Below are positions 42,138 to 54,345 of a DNA stretch of 64,000 nucleotides, piece by piece. Each line of letters opens with the position of its first letter. The stretch's first letter is position 1. The translations under genes and the position numbers were made by a program. This DNA comes from Anastrepha obliqua (Eukaryota; Arthropoda; Insecta; Diptera; Tephritidae), in contig NC_072897.1 of NCBI RefSeq assembly GCF_027943255.1, forward strand, positions 39,220,044 through 39,284,043, given 5' to 3'. The notes beneath the pieces are model-generated. The model saw nothing but the letters and a program-made list of their open reading frames with translations, had not been told where the DNA came from and made no database searches.

Positions 42138-42348
42138 CCAAGTTAGACAAACCTCTTCAATGTCACTTCAAGAACTAAACTTTATTTCAATTCAGTTACA
42201 TTAATAACTTATAACTATGCTCTTACTTTCTATTTACTTATTACAGTTATTCTCTTTATTTTTAATATTTAACAGTTGTTGTTTGTTTTGTTATTAACAT
42301 TACCTTAGACTAACCTTAAATGTATATTAACTATGTAACTATATGACA
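42138..42348 (-). repeat. 3' LTR of element E
   Basis: Starts TGTCATATAGTTACATAGTT on the minus strand after the purine-rich CTGGTGGTGGAGG (candidate polypurine tract, 42361-42349). About 211 bp. It matches 52981-53237 except for that copy's 51-bp duplication and small indels. Confidence 0.82.
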
Positions 42349-42394
42349 CCTCCACCACCAGATACAGCAGTCCCTGCTGGCTCATAACTTATTA

Positions 42395-44130
42395 TTATAA
42401 AGTATCAAAATTATTTTTTCGTTTTATTTGAGATTTATATATTTTTTTAAATTTATTATCATTTGATAATATATAGTTTCCTTCTTTTCTATAATTTGAA
42501 ATTTTTTTGTATTTAGGTTTTGACTTACTTACTCTATTATTTTTAACAGCATCATTTACAAAATTGCTTTCATCAACTCTGTTTGTTTTCGTATTTATCG
42601 TATTTATTCTTTTAGACTTTTGCTCATGTAATGATTCTGAAAATTTGGATAAGTCTTCTTGCGAAATTAAATTGTTTAAAAGGTCAATTGGTCGGTGCTT
42701 CGTTGTAGAATGAATAGAGTTATTGTAAGACACTACTGCTTTAAAAACTTTGTCCTGAAGCTCGTCCATGTTGCTTGGATCTGCGTTAAATAAGCGTACA
42801 TGTTCATTAAGCGTGCCGTGCAGTCTTTCTACATCAGCATTTCCGGTCTTCAAATAAGTCGTAGTTGTATGTAAATTTATTTCTTGATCTTTCAAAAACT
42901 CTCTTATTGCGGCTGTATCTAGTTCACTATCAAAAACTACTTGTTTTGGTTTACCTAGATACTGGATTCTTTGTTTAAGGGCTGTCAGAATTGAGACCCA
43001 GGTTCTATCCTCCAAATACTGAGCAGTTGCGTATTTCGTAAGTTTATCTATACTTGTCAAATACATCGCACCGCGTTGTGGGTACCAAATATCTATATGT
43101 ACAATGTCGTTATGATGTTTTGGAGTAGGTGTTACGTTCAACTTATATTTCACTGGAGTTCTGTCAAATTTTGCTAACTTACATATTCCACAATTATTTA
43201 TATATTTTTGAATCTCTTTCTGTAGTTTTGGGTAAAAATAATCTCTCTTTATTTCTTCGAAAACTTCCAGAATACCCCTGTGGTTATTCTTTAAATGCGT
43301 TGTTTCTATCAGTTGTAAAAGCTTTTCTCTATCAATTATGTCTTCAATAAAAATCGGTGATCTCATTACTTTAAGATACTTGTTTTTTGCGAAATATTCA
43401 GTGTAGTTGGATTGAAATTCTCTGAATAAATCAATGTTTGGACAATAAACCACTACTAGTCCCTTCGCAGGCAATTTTTCCTTCATAAATTCCAAAATAT
43501 ACTTTTTATCTGCAACTTTTAAAATATGACGAATTTTATTTTTGAAAATTATTTTAGTTTTGCAAGAATTAAAATTTGAGCTTTCCATAATTATTTGATG
43601 TCTAAAAATATTTACTGATCTTTCTGTTATTTTAATAAAATCAGTGTCGTCACTTTCCGCGCTATGTACTGTATTAACATCTTCGTCAAACAGTTCATGT
43701 AAATTTATTGCTACTTCATCATCCGATTTTTTATAGTTTAACCTACTTAACCCATCGGCTATAACGTTTTCTTTGCCTTTTATGTAAATGATATCAAAAT
43801 CAAATTCATTAAGTCTTATTTTCCATCTCTGTAGCTTTGCATTTGGTTCTTTTATATTATTTAACCATACTAACGGACGATGATCTGTCTTAATTGTAAA
43901 TCTACGACCGAAAAGATATGGACGGAAGTACTTAGTCGCCCACACAATAGCAAGCAATTCCTGTTCAATCGTGCTATAATATCGTTCATGTCCATTAAGT
44001 GTACGACTTGCAAAAGAAATAACTTTGTTGCCTTGCATAAGAGCTGCACCTAAAGCAAAATTACTTGCATCTGTTACAAGTGTAAACGTTTTGCTAAAAT
44101 CTGGATGAACAAGTATAGGATCATTTTTTA
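42395..44130 (-). pseudogene. RNase H and integrase of element E
   Basis: The 547-codon frame at 44038-42395 is open. The RNase H part has SFASRTLNGHERYYSTIEQE, IKTDHRPLVWL and the linker VIADGLSRL. Integrase shows the zinc region (HLKNNH, CGICKLAKFD), first Asp (VHIDIWYPQ), second Asp (VVFDSELDTAAI) and Glu (NADVERLHGTLNEH). A Lys/Asn-rich C-terminus follows. All three catalytic residues are present, so this part is intact apart from lying downstream of RT frameshifts. The RNase H start lies between 44130 and 44038. Confidence 0.87.
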
Positions 44131-44984
44131 TTATAATAGAATTTTTAATTTTTTAAAAGCTTCTTGAAAATCTTTGTCATTCGTATTAACTTTTGCGCCC
44201 TGTTTTAAATATTTGATCAAATGATGAGCTATTCTTGAGTAGTCTTTGATAAATCTTCTGTAGTATCCTGTGATACCTAAAAACGATTTTATTTCCTTCT
44301 GAGTTTTGGGCAACGCTATCTCGTCAATGGCTTTAACTTTTTCGGGATTCGGTTTGATGCCATCAGGATTAATGACGTGGCCTAAAAACTTTGTTTCATT
44401 TGCAAGAAAAGTACATTTGTCTATTTGCACTTTAAGGTTAGCTTCATTTAAACGTTTAAGTACTTTTTCAATGGCCTCTAAATGTTCTTCAATACTCGTT
44501 GAAAAAATAAGTACGTCATCTAAGTATACTAAGCAGATTGACCCAATGTATTCTTTCAATACGTTGTTAATCAGCCTCTGAAATGTTGCTGGAGCATTAC
44601 GAAGTCCGAACGGCATGCGTAAGTGGCTGTTGAAAACGCGGTTTTTGGAATATCTTCTGGATGCATTTCTACCTGATGAAAGCCCTTGGCTAAATCCAAG
44701 GTAGTGAAATATTGACATTTCCCTAATTTGTCGAATATATCGTCTACATTTGGAATAGGGTATCGATCCTGTACAGTAACATCATTAAGCTTGCGGTAGT
44801 CTATCACTAATCGCCATTTTTGTTCTTTAGAAGCATCTAATTGTTTTGGTACGACCCATATAGGACTATTGTACGGGCTATGTGAATGCCTAATGATACC
44901 TTGTTTCAACATATTTTCAATTTGCAAATCTACTTCTTCTTTATGTACTTCGGGGTACCTGTACAATCTAGAATATATTGGCAT
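44131..44984 (-). pseudogene. RT of element E, frameshifted
   Basis: 44984-44571 has the N-terminal fingers ([34 protein letters not shown] and [15 protein letters not shown]). A frameshift near 44625 moves to 44718-44131, which has [18 protein letters not shown], the catalytic LVYLDDVLIF and the thumb (FLGITGYYRRFIKDYSRIA). A second shift separates it from the RNase H frame. The protein is otherwise full length. Confidence 0.85.
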
Positions 44985-45028
44985 ATCATGTTTTGTTAGA
45001 ATTCTATGTTTAATTTCATTAGTAAATG

Positions 45029-45547
45029 TTAAGTCTTTATCTTTATTATAGAAACCATTTTTATAATATATTTAAAAGCGATTTTCAACAATTTCTCTTT
45101 TTCGTATATTTGCAGGTGATCTGTTTTAATTAAAGTAGTTATGTTGTGTTTTTCGATTTCGTAATTAAACATTTCTATAAAATTCTCTTTATAAGATATT
45201 TCATTATACATTTCTTCTTCTTTAGAATTAAATATAGTTATAACCGCATTTTTTGTAATGAACTGTCTATTAGGTAAGTCAATAACAGAATTCAAATCTC
45301 TTAAAATATTATTTCCTATTATGCCATCAAATTTATCATTGAATTTGCATTCTAAAAATTCGCAAAAGTAATCAGTTAACTTAAATTCACTAAATATTGG
45401 AAACCTGCAAAGGTTTTTTATCAAAGTCTCTGTTCCCAAAGCTTTTGCTACTATATTAATCTCTGTCTTCCATCTAGGATGACAAATATTAGAGTTTATC
45501 AAACTAAACTCCGCTCCCGTATCGATTATAAATTTCAATTTTTTCAT
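45029..45547 (-). pseudogene. Protease and RT-linker region of element E
   Basis: 172 codons. The aspartic protease motif is FIIDTGAEFSLINSNI (canonical DTG) near residue 8, with FDGIIGNNILRDL as the flap and hydrophobic partner. It sits after gag, with 15 bp between. Intact active site, unlike the DKG of the gypsy-class copies. Confidence 0.78.
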
Positions 45548-45561
45548 AGGGTTTTTTATTA

Positions 45562-46587
45562 CTATATAGGGTAATTGTGTTCGCCGGAAATCGGAAAATT
45601 TACGCTAGAGTTTCCTATTTCCATGGGTTCAACTTTCTGACTTTCGCCATTATGGAAATTTGATGGAATTGGTTGCCTTTGTAAATTGTAATTTGTACAA
45701 GCATCATATTGTTGTTGATTTCTATTTGTAGATTGTGAAAAGTTTGATCTTCTAGTTTGATCGGAACTACCACGAAATGTGTTACGAAATTGTGGATTAG
45801 GATTAATAGGATTTTGAAAAAATTGTTGTTTTTGTTGAGGAGCATTTTGAAAATTTTCGAAATTGTTGCTGTTGTAAGGTCTAAATGAATTATTGTTTCT
45901 AGAATAGTTATTATTATTATTATTGTTATAAGTTTGTTTATTATTGTAGTAATTTCGGGGGTTATACGGATTGTTTTTCAAATCGTCGCTGAAATTTACT
46001 TTAACGCTTGTATTTAAATTGTATTGTTTCGCTGGTCCAAACTGTGTATAATTTTGATGTCTTGCTTCCAAAACTATTTTGAAAGCACCTTCTATAGTAC
46101 TCGGATTTCTAGAAAATATCATTGTCCTTGTGGGTTCTGAGAGGTTTTCTCTAAAAGTCTTAAGAGCTATTCTATTTATTTCTTCGGTCGAGTAAGTATT
46201 ATCATTATGAGTCAAATTTCTGTTATGAATTCTATTAGCTAATTTATTAATTTTGTAATAATAATTTTCGATTGTTCCCTGCATTCTGCAAGTTTTTAAA
46301 CTATCCATCAAGTCATTACTAGTCTCTTTTTCGCCAAAATTCTTAACCAATATTTCCTTTAAAACGGGCCAATCATTCACATTCGAGTACCTATGAATCG
46401 CTTCTCTCGTTCTACCTACACATTTGTTTTTTATGTAACCGAATATTACATTTTTGTTATTACTATCAAATTCGACAAGTGATGGTACAATATTTTCTAT
46501 TTGGCTTATAAAATCTGGCAATTGATTTGGATCATTGCCATCAAAACTTTCAATGTTCTTTATGCATGTCAATATTAAATTGAACCT
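45562..46587 (-). pseudogene. gag of element E, interrupted after its first codons
   Basis: About 340 codons with a capsid-like part (SFDGNDPNQLPDFISQIENI) and an Asn/Gln-rich tail (runs of Asn near residues 215-235). It ends SGEHNYPI; no CCHC knuckle. The I-clade LINE inserted near the gag start. The original ATG lies at about 52077-52075 on the far side of the LINE, and the frame here enters from LINE sequence. Poly-Asn tracts are encoded by an AAT/AAC microsatellite. Confidence 0.82.
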
Positions 46588-46744
46588 CAGTCGCAAACTA
46601 CTGCCCCAAGCATACGAACGTATTTTCGCGAAAATCGATATTAAAGCAAAACGCGCAAAGTCTTATAGTCAAAACAAAAAAAAAAAAAAACAATAATAGT
46701 GATAATTAATTTAACAACTAGTGCATTAACAAACTTTAAATATA

Positions 46745-46780
46745 CATATATATATATATATTATATATATATAATACTAA
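46745..46780. repeat. (TA)n microsatellite in the LINE 5' UTR
   Basis: Alternating TA run with a small interruption, just upstream of ORF1; self-complementary. Confidence 0.8.
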
Positions 46781-46844
46781 TAACATTGAACAAGTGAATT
46801 TTCAATTTGTGTAATAGGAATTACCTTCTTATCCCTCACTCAAA

Positions 46845-48038
46845 ATGAATAAGCCACCGGACAATAAAGTAAATTTACCTCCCAATTTACCTGCACTCAA
46901 ATGGGACAAAACAAAGCAATCAAACTTTACATCGAACGAACCGGTATACCTACTCATGTCCAGACCCAATAACTCAGACAATTTAAAGAATGTTTCACCT
47001 TTTTTGATTCAAAAAGCAATCAACTCAACTTGCGGCGAAGTTGAATATTGCAAAAAAATTATTAGCGGCCAAATTTTGATCAAAACCAAAAACGGCTCAC
47101 AAGCGAACAAATTAACGACACTAACAGCGCTTTCAAACACAATCATAGTTGAGATTACACCACACAAGACACTTAATTATTCGAAAGGCGTAATATATTG
47201 TAACGAACTAAGATCAATACCCGAAAGTGAAATCCTCGATGAACTAAAACCCCAAAATGTATGCGAGGTGAAAAAAATACTCAAAAAAGTGAACAATGAC
47301 CTGATTGAAACAGAATTAATTATATTAACATTTGCCACAACAACATTGCCAACGAAAATACACATCGGTTATATTAAAACAACAGTTCGCCCATACATCC
47401 CCCCACCAATGCGATGCAAAAATTGTTTTAAATTTAATCACGTAGCAAAATTCTGCAAAAGTCCAAAGTGCTGCCATAACTGTGCAAGCAATTACCATAT
47501 TAACGACGAAAACCAAGAGAAATGTAATAACCCTACGAAATGCGGCAATTGCGATGCGAACGGACTAACATGTACTAATCACACCACTCTCGACAAAAAA
47601 TGTCCCATATTTATACGCGAGAAAGAAATCCAAACAATTAAGATCACCTCACAAGTCGACAAAAAAACTGCACGAGCTATTTACAAAGAACGACATCCAC
47701 ACAACAACTATACATTTGCAGAAGTCACCAGTCAACATACTTCTAAACAAACAACACTCAACTCACAATCAGAACATCAAAACTCACCACACTTTAATCA
47801 CCCACTCGCAGTACAGCCAACAAAACCACCAACAAAGCCAACCACACCAACTACCAATTCTCTCACTGAAAATAGCATGGAAAGAAAAATCATGCAATAT
47901 TCAGATGTAATGAGCGAATCAGAGACAGATGACAGCTTAGAATCCACATCTACATCAAAGCAGAAGACAAAAATCCTACCAAAAAATACATCGAAACGAC
48001 TACAATCACAGATAAAAAAACTTAACAAAAAAAAGTAA
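46845..48038 (+). CDS. I-element ORF1 protein (nucleic-acid-binding, zinc knuckles)
   Basis: 397 residues, open throughout from ATG at 46845. Three cysteine-rich knuckles lie near residues 188-250: CKNCFKFNHVAKFC (CX2CX4HX4C), CCHNCASNYHINDENQEKC and CGNCDANGLTCTNHTTLDKKC. CPIFIREKEIQTIK, a block conserved in ORF1 of I and Jockey elements, follows. The N-terminal half is an RRM-like/esterase-free region, and the C-terminus is Ser/Thr/Pro-rich and basic. ORF1 proteins coat the LINE RNA in ribonucleoprotein particles. The start is chosen because it is the first ATG after the 5' UTR in this frame. It may be translatable. Confidence 0.85.
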   Translation: MNKPPDNKVNLPPNLPALKWDKTKQSNFTSNEPVYLLMSRPNNSDNLKNVSPFLIQKAINSTCGEVEYCKKIISGQILIKTKNGSQANKLTTLTALSNTIIVEITPHKTLNYSKGVIYCNELRSIPESEILDELKPQNVCEVKKILKKVNNDLIETELIILTFATTTLPTKIHIGYIKTTVRPYIPPPMRCKNCFKFNHVAKFCKSPKCCHNCASNYHINDENQEKCNNPTKCGNCDANGLTCTNHTTLDKKCPIFIREKEIQTIKITSQVDKKTARAIYKERHPHNNYTFAEVTSQHTSKQTTLNSQSEHQNSPHFNHPLAVQPTKPPTKPTTPTTNSLTENSMERKIMQYSDVMSESETDDSLESTSTSKQKTKILPKNTSKRLQSQIKKLNKKK

Positions 48039-48215
48039 CCCAACTAACACTACAACTAGCCAAAACGTTAATTATCCTAATATTCCTAAAAACAGAAATA
48101 TATATACTTATACATACTTATTCTTAACTTACTTACACCTTATATAAATACTTATTAAATCTTAATTTAGTTAATTCAAAACAAAAACACGAACACTTAT
48201 CTATTCTACTGATAT

Positions 48216-51200
48216 ATGACGTCCTCACTAAAAATCATACAATGGAATATACGAGGATACCAAAATAACTACAACGAACTACAAATATTACTAACACAAA
48301 CCAGACCACACGTAATTATCCTGCAAGAGACACACATCCAAAACTCGATACCAATGCCAACGCCTATTAATTATAATATATACACATCCACAAACCCATG
48401 TAACTCATTTGGAGGATCTGCTATTCTTATACATAAATCCATACAGCATAAAATAATAAACCACACTACTAACACTTTTGATATAGTTAGTATACAAATA
48501 CAGTCCGTACTCAAATTTACAATTAGTTCCATCTACCTTTCACCAAACAAAAACTTCAATACCAATAACCTTCAAGATGTATTTGACAGCTTGCAACCAC
48601 CAATTTTAATTACCGGTGACTTTAATAGTTGGCATCCAAACTGGGGATATCCCAAAAGCAACAGCAGAGGTAATAAGCTCTTTAAATTCGTTGGTCAATC
48701 AAGACTAATTCTTTTGAACGATGGCTCACCAACCCACTTTACAACACACCATACATTCACTCATGTGGATTTAACCATAGCTTCACCTTCCATAGCCCTG
48801 CAAAGTAATTGGCAAGTAGAATCCTGCCTTTTTGGCAGCGACCACTTCCCAATAACCACAACCATCTTTAACAACCAATCAAACACTACAATAAATGTCA
48901 GACCCAGGTTTAACCTTAATAAAGCTAATTGGGAAAAATTCAGCACCCTAGCGAATATACTATGTCAAGCTAAACCACACAGCAATAATACAAATAAAGA
49001 AGCGGCCACGCCAAAAAATCATACTCCAAAGCGCAAATGAAGCAATCCTTCAAACGAATTACAATACGAAAAAATGTACACCTTGGTGGAACAAAGAACT
49101 CGAAAGATTGAAGAAAGATAGAAATCGCTTTTGGAATAAAGTAAAAAGACACATAACAACTGAAAACATAATAAACTACAAAAGAGCAAATGCTCTATTT
49201 AAAAGGGAACTTAAATTATCCAAAAACAAGGCAATGCATAAGTTTACAAGCCACATTCACCCCCATACACCCACTGGACAGTTATGGCACACTATACGTC
49301 GATTATGCGGCTTAAAACCATACCTTCCGATACACAGTATAGCCCTACAAGATCCAATCCAAACTACCACCACCAATAAACTTACAATAGCCAACTCATT
49401 TGGAAAATACTGGTCAAATGAAGCCAGCGACACCAACTTTACACGATCATTTTTAGACCACAAATACTCCTCCTTAACACCAATTAACAGCTTAACCCCA
49501 AGCAAAACTGCGCTTCAAATAGAAAGCGATATAACTCCAATAGAACTCTCTATAGCTTTGTCAAAACTTAAGGGTCGCACCCCAGGTACTGATAGAATTT
49601 CTTACCCCATGATAAAAAACTTACCGGCGGCCATGAAAACCCGTTTACTTTGTCTTTATAACAACATTTTAAACAATCAAATTCCTCAAATGTACAAAAG
49701 CAGTCTCGTCCTCCCCATACATAAACCAAACCAAGATAAATCCTCCATCAAATCCTACCGTCCAATATCCTTGAATCCGGTCTGCGCAAAATTATTAGAC
49801 AAAGTAGTAGCTAATCGGCTATGGTGGTTTGTTACCTGCAACAAACTACTACATAGCCAGCAAATTGGATTTAGAAAGGGTAAATCAGTGTCTGATTATC
49901 TAGTATATCTAGACCATCAGATCACGTCCTCCCTATCCCAAAAAAAGCATTTGTCAATCATCTCACTCGACTTTACTAAAGCATTTGACAAAATCGGAGT
50001 ACACACCATTCTAGACCAGCTCTTAGAATGGAAAATAGGTCCTAAAATATTAAACTATATCAAAAACTTTATGACAAACAGAAAAATTAAAATAAGAATA
50101 GATTCTCACTTCTCCGAAACATATCCACTACAGAATGGGATACCCCAAGGATCCCCAATTTCAGTCATACTATTTCTTATAGCATACCACAAACTCAGCA
50201 ACATTTTATCATTACACAAAGAAATAGACTTTCTGGCTTACGCAGACGATTTCACTCTCATAAAAAAAATGAATAAACATGAAAATACAAACATAGATCT
50301 CAACGACATTCACAACGATATTTTGAACTGGTGCAATTACTCAGGTGCAAGCCTCTCAACAGAAAAAAGTAAACACATACACATATGCAGGAAAAAACAC
50401 TGTCATCCAAATATCACATGCAACAACTTTACAATAAACAACGCCGAAAACTTAAAAATATTAGGTATTGAATTTAATAAAAGATATAGATGGGAAGCCC
50501 ACATTTCAAAACTTGTCAACTCATTAAATAAACGTTTGAACATAATAAAATGCCTTTCAAGCCCAAAACTGAATGCTAACACTAGTTCAATCATTGCCGC
50601 TACCAAATCTTTAATTGTATCAAAAATTTACTATGGATTATACCTTTCCGGCTATACACCTAAGTCCAATATCAACAAACTCAACTCACTACTAAACTCT
50701 GCTATACGAACCGCCTTAGGCGCATACCGTACTACACCGATTCGCAACATGACGTTCGAAACAGGCATACCTCCGTTAACACAAATGAGGGAGTTTGCCA
50801 CAACAAAACTTTGCAAAAACCTAATCGTTAATGACCAGTCAACACTTTCAAAACTTACACACAAAATAATAATTTCTAAACGAAAACACAAAATTCAATC
50901 AACACTCACACGCATAATAGAAAAATCTCTGGAATTAGATATTCCCATCAATTATAAACCTAAGACCATCACCCGATTTCCTGGATGGCAACTACCTTTC
51001 AATGCCATAGATACATCACTCCACCATTGGAAAAAAGAAAATACGCCTTCAACAATATTCCAAAAACTCTTCTCAGAATTAACCAACAAACTTATAAAAA
51101 AAAAGTTCAAACTAATCTTCACAGACGGTTCAAAAAGCGCAAACCAAACAAGCTTCAGTGTTATATACAATGACAGAATATTAATTAGCAAGGTTTTACC

Positions 51201-51914
51201 TTATTACAGCACAAATTTTGCTGCAGAAACGATAGCCATATTTGAAGCAGTACAATATGCTAGCCAAACACCTGGAAAATTTGCAATTTGTTCCGATTCC
51301 TTAGCCTCATTAGAAATGGTAAAAAATATAAACAATAATAATTATTATACAGACTACATAAGAAACTGCTTACTAAAATTCAAAAATAAAATCGAACTCA
51401 TATGGATACCAGGACACGCTAAAATCAAGGGCAACGAACTAGCAGATTTAGCAGCAAAAGAAGCACAAAACCGCCCCCTAACTATGTCTCTGAACCTCCT
51501 ACACACAGATATTAAAAAACAAACATATTCAAAAATACACAACACTCCACATTCGAACAAACAACAAGCTGGTACAAATTTATTAACCCAAAGAAGCAAG
51601 CGATCAATGAACACACATTTACACATAATACTAACATAACTAGAAGGGAAATAACAAAAATAATTAGACTACGACTTGGGCACACACGACTAACACACGA
51701 ATATTTAATAAAAAAAGACCTAAATATCTGCAAATACTGCAATACCTCAGCTCCAAACATCAAACACATCCTAGACGACTGCACACATTTTACAAACCAC
51801 AGAAAATCACTAAACAACACAAAACCTACTGATCTACTTTTAAACAATTCTACAGAGAACATTATTAAACTTATAAACTATTTAAAATATTGTAATATCT
51901 TAAATGAAATTTAG
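48216..51914 (+). pseudogene. I-element ORF2 (endonuclease, RT, RNase H), two frameshifts
   Basis: 48216-49040 is an APE-type endonuclease: IIQWNIRGYQNN, LQETHIQN, SSIYLSPN, TGDFNSWHPNWG, FTHVDLTIAS and FGSDHFPI, all catalytic blocks present. A frameshift near 49030 leads to 49108-51639, an RT with TPGTDRISYPMIKNL, SLDFTKAFDKIGVHTIL, IPQGSPISVILFLIAY and catalytic LAYADDFTLI. RNase H follows with FTDGSKSA, AAETIAIFEA, CSDSLASLEM and GHAKIKGNELADLAA (complete D-E-D-D). A second shift near 51630 precedes a C-terminal region with RLRLGHTRLTHEYLI and CKYCN. It ends at TAG 51912-51914. Confidence 0.88.
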
Positions 51915-52056
51915 CTAACACCCTACATACACATATATACACACCCAGTATATTAGCTTAAGGCCGCAGTAGCCATAGCTATAAGCTTTTTTTGTATTTT
52001 ATAGTTAACTATAAATACCATTGTCAATAAAAAAAAAAAAAAAAAAAATTGAACCT

Positions 52057-52980
52057 ACTTACGGTTAAAGCATCCATTATGTTTGTTGTTGCAAAAATTA
52101 ATATAATAATATCTAGGTAGTAAAATGAGTTTGAATAGACTCAAAAGCAAAAGAGAAATATGTTCGCTCTGTTTGCTTTTCTGTTCCACTAGTCCACGGT
52201 GAGAGTCCGCTTCTTATGCGTACGCTGCTACTTGTTTGTTGATTTGTCTCTTCCGTTTCCGCTTCCGCTAACGCTGTTGCTAAATCGGCTTCACTGCTTC
52301 GCTGCTTATTCAAGCTCACTCACTAGCGCATACATATGATCGTATGCTCTTTAATAATGCACACATGGTTTTGAAGCTGCAATGTTTTTGACTGATTCTA
52401 TTTCTTTTTCAATTTCTCCCTACAAGAGTAATTGTTTTTAATAACGCTTTATTTTTCCACTCTCTTTGAAGTTACTGTTGATTTATTTAATTGCTCAAAA
52501 TTTTAACTAGGAGATATATAGAACTGTACAAATATTGCGGTTTCCAAAATAAATTCCGCTTTATGAGAAATTTTGTTTTCTCTGTCCTTCATAAAAGTCA
52601 TTTTCACATATTTTTATGATTTTCTATATTCTTTTTTTTTTTATAACTTTGGTTTAAATAGTTAATTTCTAATTCGCTTTCACTTTTAATCTGGTGAAAA
52701 CTGAAAGTATTGCCACATTTAAATTTTGATAATATTTGTATTCAGTTCATATAATTTCTTATTACTAATATATTATTTTTTTTTTTTCAATGTCTTTTAT
52801 TTGTATTGTCTTTTTTTTTCATCTCATCCAAGTTTATTTCTTTTTTGTTTTTTTTTTTTTTGTTTTTAACAATAACACGCCATCTAATTTGAAAATATGT
52901 TCACTTAATTTTAAAATTTTAACACAAATGACTCCTGTCAAGTTATGCAGGTTTTAAAACTTTATCCTCGTCGCCAGTTT
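52057..52980 (-). other. 5' leader and gag start of element E
   Basis: The gag ATG (minus strand, 52077) is followed by nine codons, and then the LINE begins. Upstream leader DNA is T/A-rich and contains a 68-codon frame (52319-52113) without recognisable domain. TGGCGACGAGG next to the LTR is the primer-site candidate. Long poly-T/poly-A runs occur near 52775-52860. Confidence 0.6.
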
Positions 52981-53237
52981 CCAAGTTAGACAAACCTCTT
53001 CAATGTCACTTCAAGAACTAAACTTTATTTCAATCCAGTTACATTAATAACTTATAACTATGCTCTTACTTTCTATTTACTTATTACAGTTACATTAATA
53101 ACTTATAACTATGCTCTTACTTTCTATTTACTTATTACAGTTATTCTCTTTATTTTTAATATTTAACAGTTGTTGTTTCTTTTGTTATTAACATTACCTT
53201 AGACTAACCTTAAATGTAACTATGTAACTATATGACA
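52981..53237 (-). repeat. 5' LTR of element E with 51-bp tandem duplication
   Basis: Matches the 3' LTR, but ACATTAATAACTTATAACTA and the following ~30 bp are repeated (53041-53091 and 53092-53142). The two LTRs therefore differ by a private tandem duplication. Confidence 0.82.
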
Positions 53238-53515
53238 ATATGCATGGGCATATGTTTGGCAATTCAAACAATTCTACAATTCGGACAGGGAACGTTAATG
53301 GCAAGGTGGATTTATTAAGGTAATGGTAACCGCCCAGCTGAATTTTTTGCCGTAGATGTTAACAGCGTCAAAATGACGCTTTGTTTGTATTTGTTTCCTT
53401 ACATTCGTGTGTTTGCAAATACTTTTACGTATTTCTATTACCAAAATGATCTGTCTGGTTCAATTCAATATTTGGTGAAAAGTTATTCAGCCCTTCGTTT
53501 AGCATTATAATTCAA
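53238..53515. other. No gene recognised
   Basis: Mixed-composition DNA between element E and exon-like pieces. A frame at 53795-53505 on the minus strand is antisense to the exon-like sequence and is not supported. Confidence 0.35.
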
Positions 53516-54300
53516 TATTATGTATGTATGTACTTAATAATGCAGGCCCACAAGGATTGGCAATAATTTTATCTGGTGGTGCTTTATATACTGCTGCATT
53601 GAAGCTGGTTACTGGCTTCGAATTATCACCTCTTTCCATATGGGTAAGCCGCAATACCAAGAAGGGCACTAATGAAGCATGGGCGTGGTTACAAGAAAAA
53701 TGAAATGGCTGGTGAGAATAAGTAGTTTCTCTACGATTTTTTCTGTAATTTAGATTTGCCTCATTACAATAAAGCTGTCGATATGGCCTGGTCACTGTTA
53801 CAAAAACTCATTACGTAAATATACTATATAGGAAACAAGATGCTAAATCTCAACGCTTTTATACCGCAATGGCTATATATGTAATGACTACAAAGTATGA
53901 AATTTACTACACAAACGTTTTATATCATTTATTAAAAACATGCATATCAACAGTTGGCGAATTGTCCAGAACTGTTGTATTTGTTCGTCAAACATAATCC
54001 CTTAATTGAAGCTACCGAATTACCACTTGCACTGTTGGAAATTGGAAGCTAATATTATAAACCAGGAAATTGTGTCTGCCAGTGAATACATAGAACTTTT
54101 GTTGCACTAATTGAAATTGAATACTAATTCGGATATGGAGTATAAGAAGGTGTGCGTAATAATAATTCGAATAATAGGTTTAAATAATAATTTGTTCTTT
54201 ATGTCATAGGTGCTCACAGATTCAGAGGACGTCATACGGACCTATATCGATACCGCTCAGTGCATAGCAGAGGATAAAATCCAAGTTAAAATAAATTTAA
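53516..54300 (+). pseudogene. Exon-like pieces of an unidentified host gene
   Basis: Apparent exons separated by short introns with GT-AG borders. After an AG at about 53543 the sequence reads GPQGLAIILSGGALYTAALK and onward. A possible 60-bp intron (about 53711-53754) precedes ADLPHYNKAVDMAWSLLQKL. Near 53950-54050 another segment reads QQLANCPELLYLFVKHNPLI. After TTTATGTCATAG (54210) the last piece reads VLTDSEDVIRTYIDTAQCIA and stops soon after. Codons look protein-like, but frames do not join cleanly. I do not recognise the gene. Probably a decayed duplicate of an intron-containing host gene. Confidence 0.45.
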
Positions 54301-54345
54301 ATTAAATTAAATAATTTATTTTTCAATCAATTTTGTAAAGTTTAA

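Larger units (their letters stand above)
46588..52047 (+). mobile_element. I-clade LINE, near full length
   Basis: Starts CAGTCGCAAACTACTGCC, the CAG(T) beginning typical of I elements with internal promoters. It ends with AATAAA and a poly(A) run (52027-52048). The 11-bp target duplication AAATTGAACCT flanks it (46577-46587 and about 52046-52056). It encodes ORF1 with zinc knuckles and ORF2 with endonuclease, RT and RNase H; RNase H after RT is characteristic of the I clade. About 5.46 kb. Only frameshifts near 49030 and 51630 break it, so it is among the younger insertions here. Confidence 0.9.
42138..53237 (-). mobile_element. 17.6/297-like Ty3/gypsy element E (no env), split by an I-clade LINE
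   Basis: Minus-strand order: 5' LTR (53237-52981), leader with primer-site candidate TGGCGACGAGG (52975-52965), gag start (52077), LINE insertion, gag, protease, RT, RNase H, integrase, purine tract, 3' LTR. Excluding the LINE it is about 5.6 kb. The pol domain order and sequences resemble 17.6/297-type elements, but no env frame follows integrase. Two frameshifts in RT are the main lesions, so it is less decayed than the gypsy-class copies at 1.5-19.4 kb. Confidence 0.88.

Noticed and set aside
42138..53237. env gene in element E
   Set aside because: After integrase (ending 42395) only about 35 bp remain before the polypurine tract and LTR.
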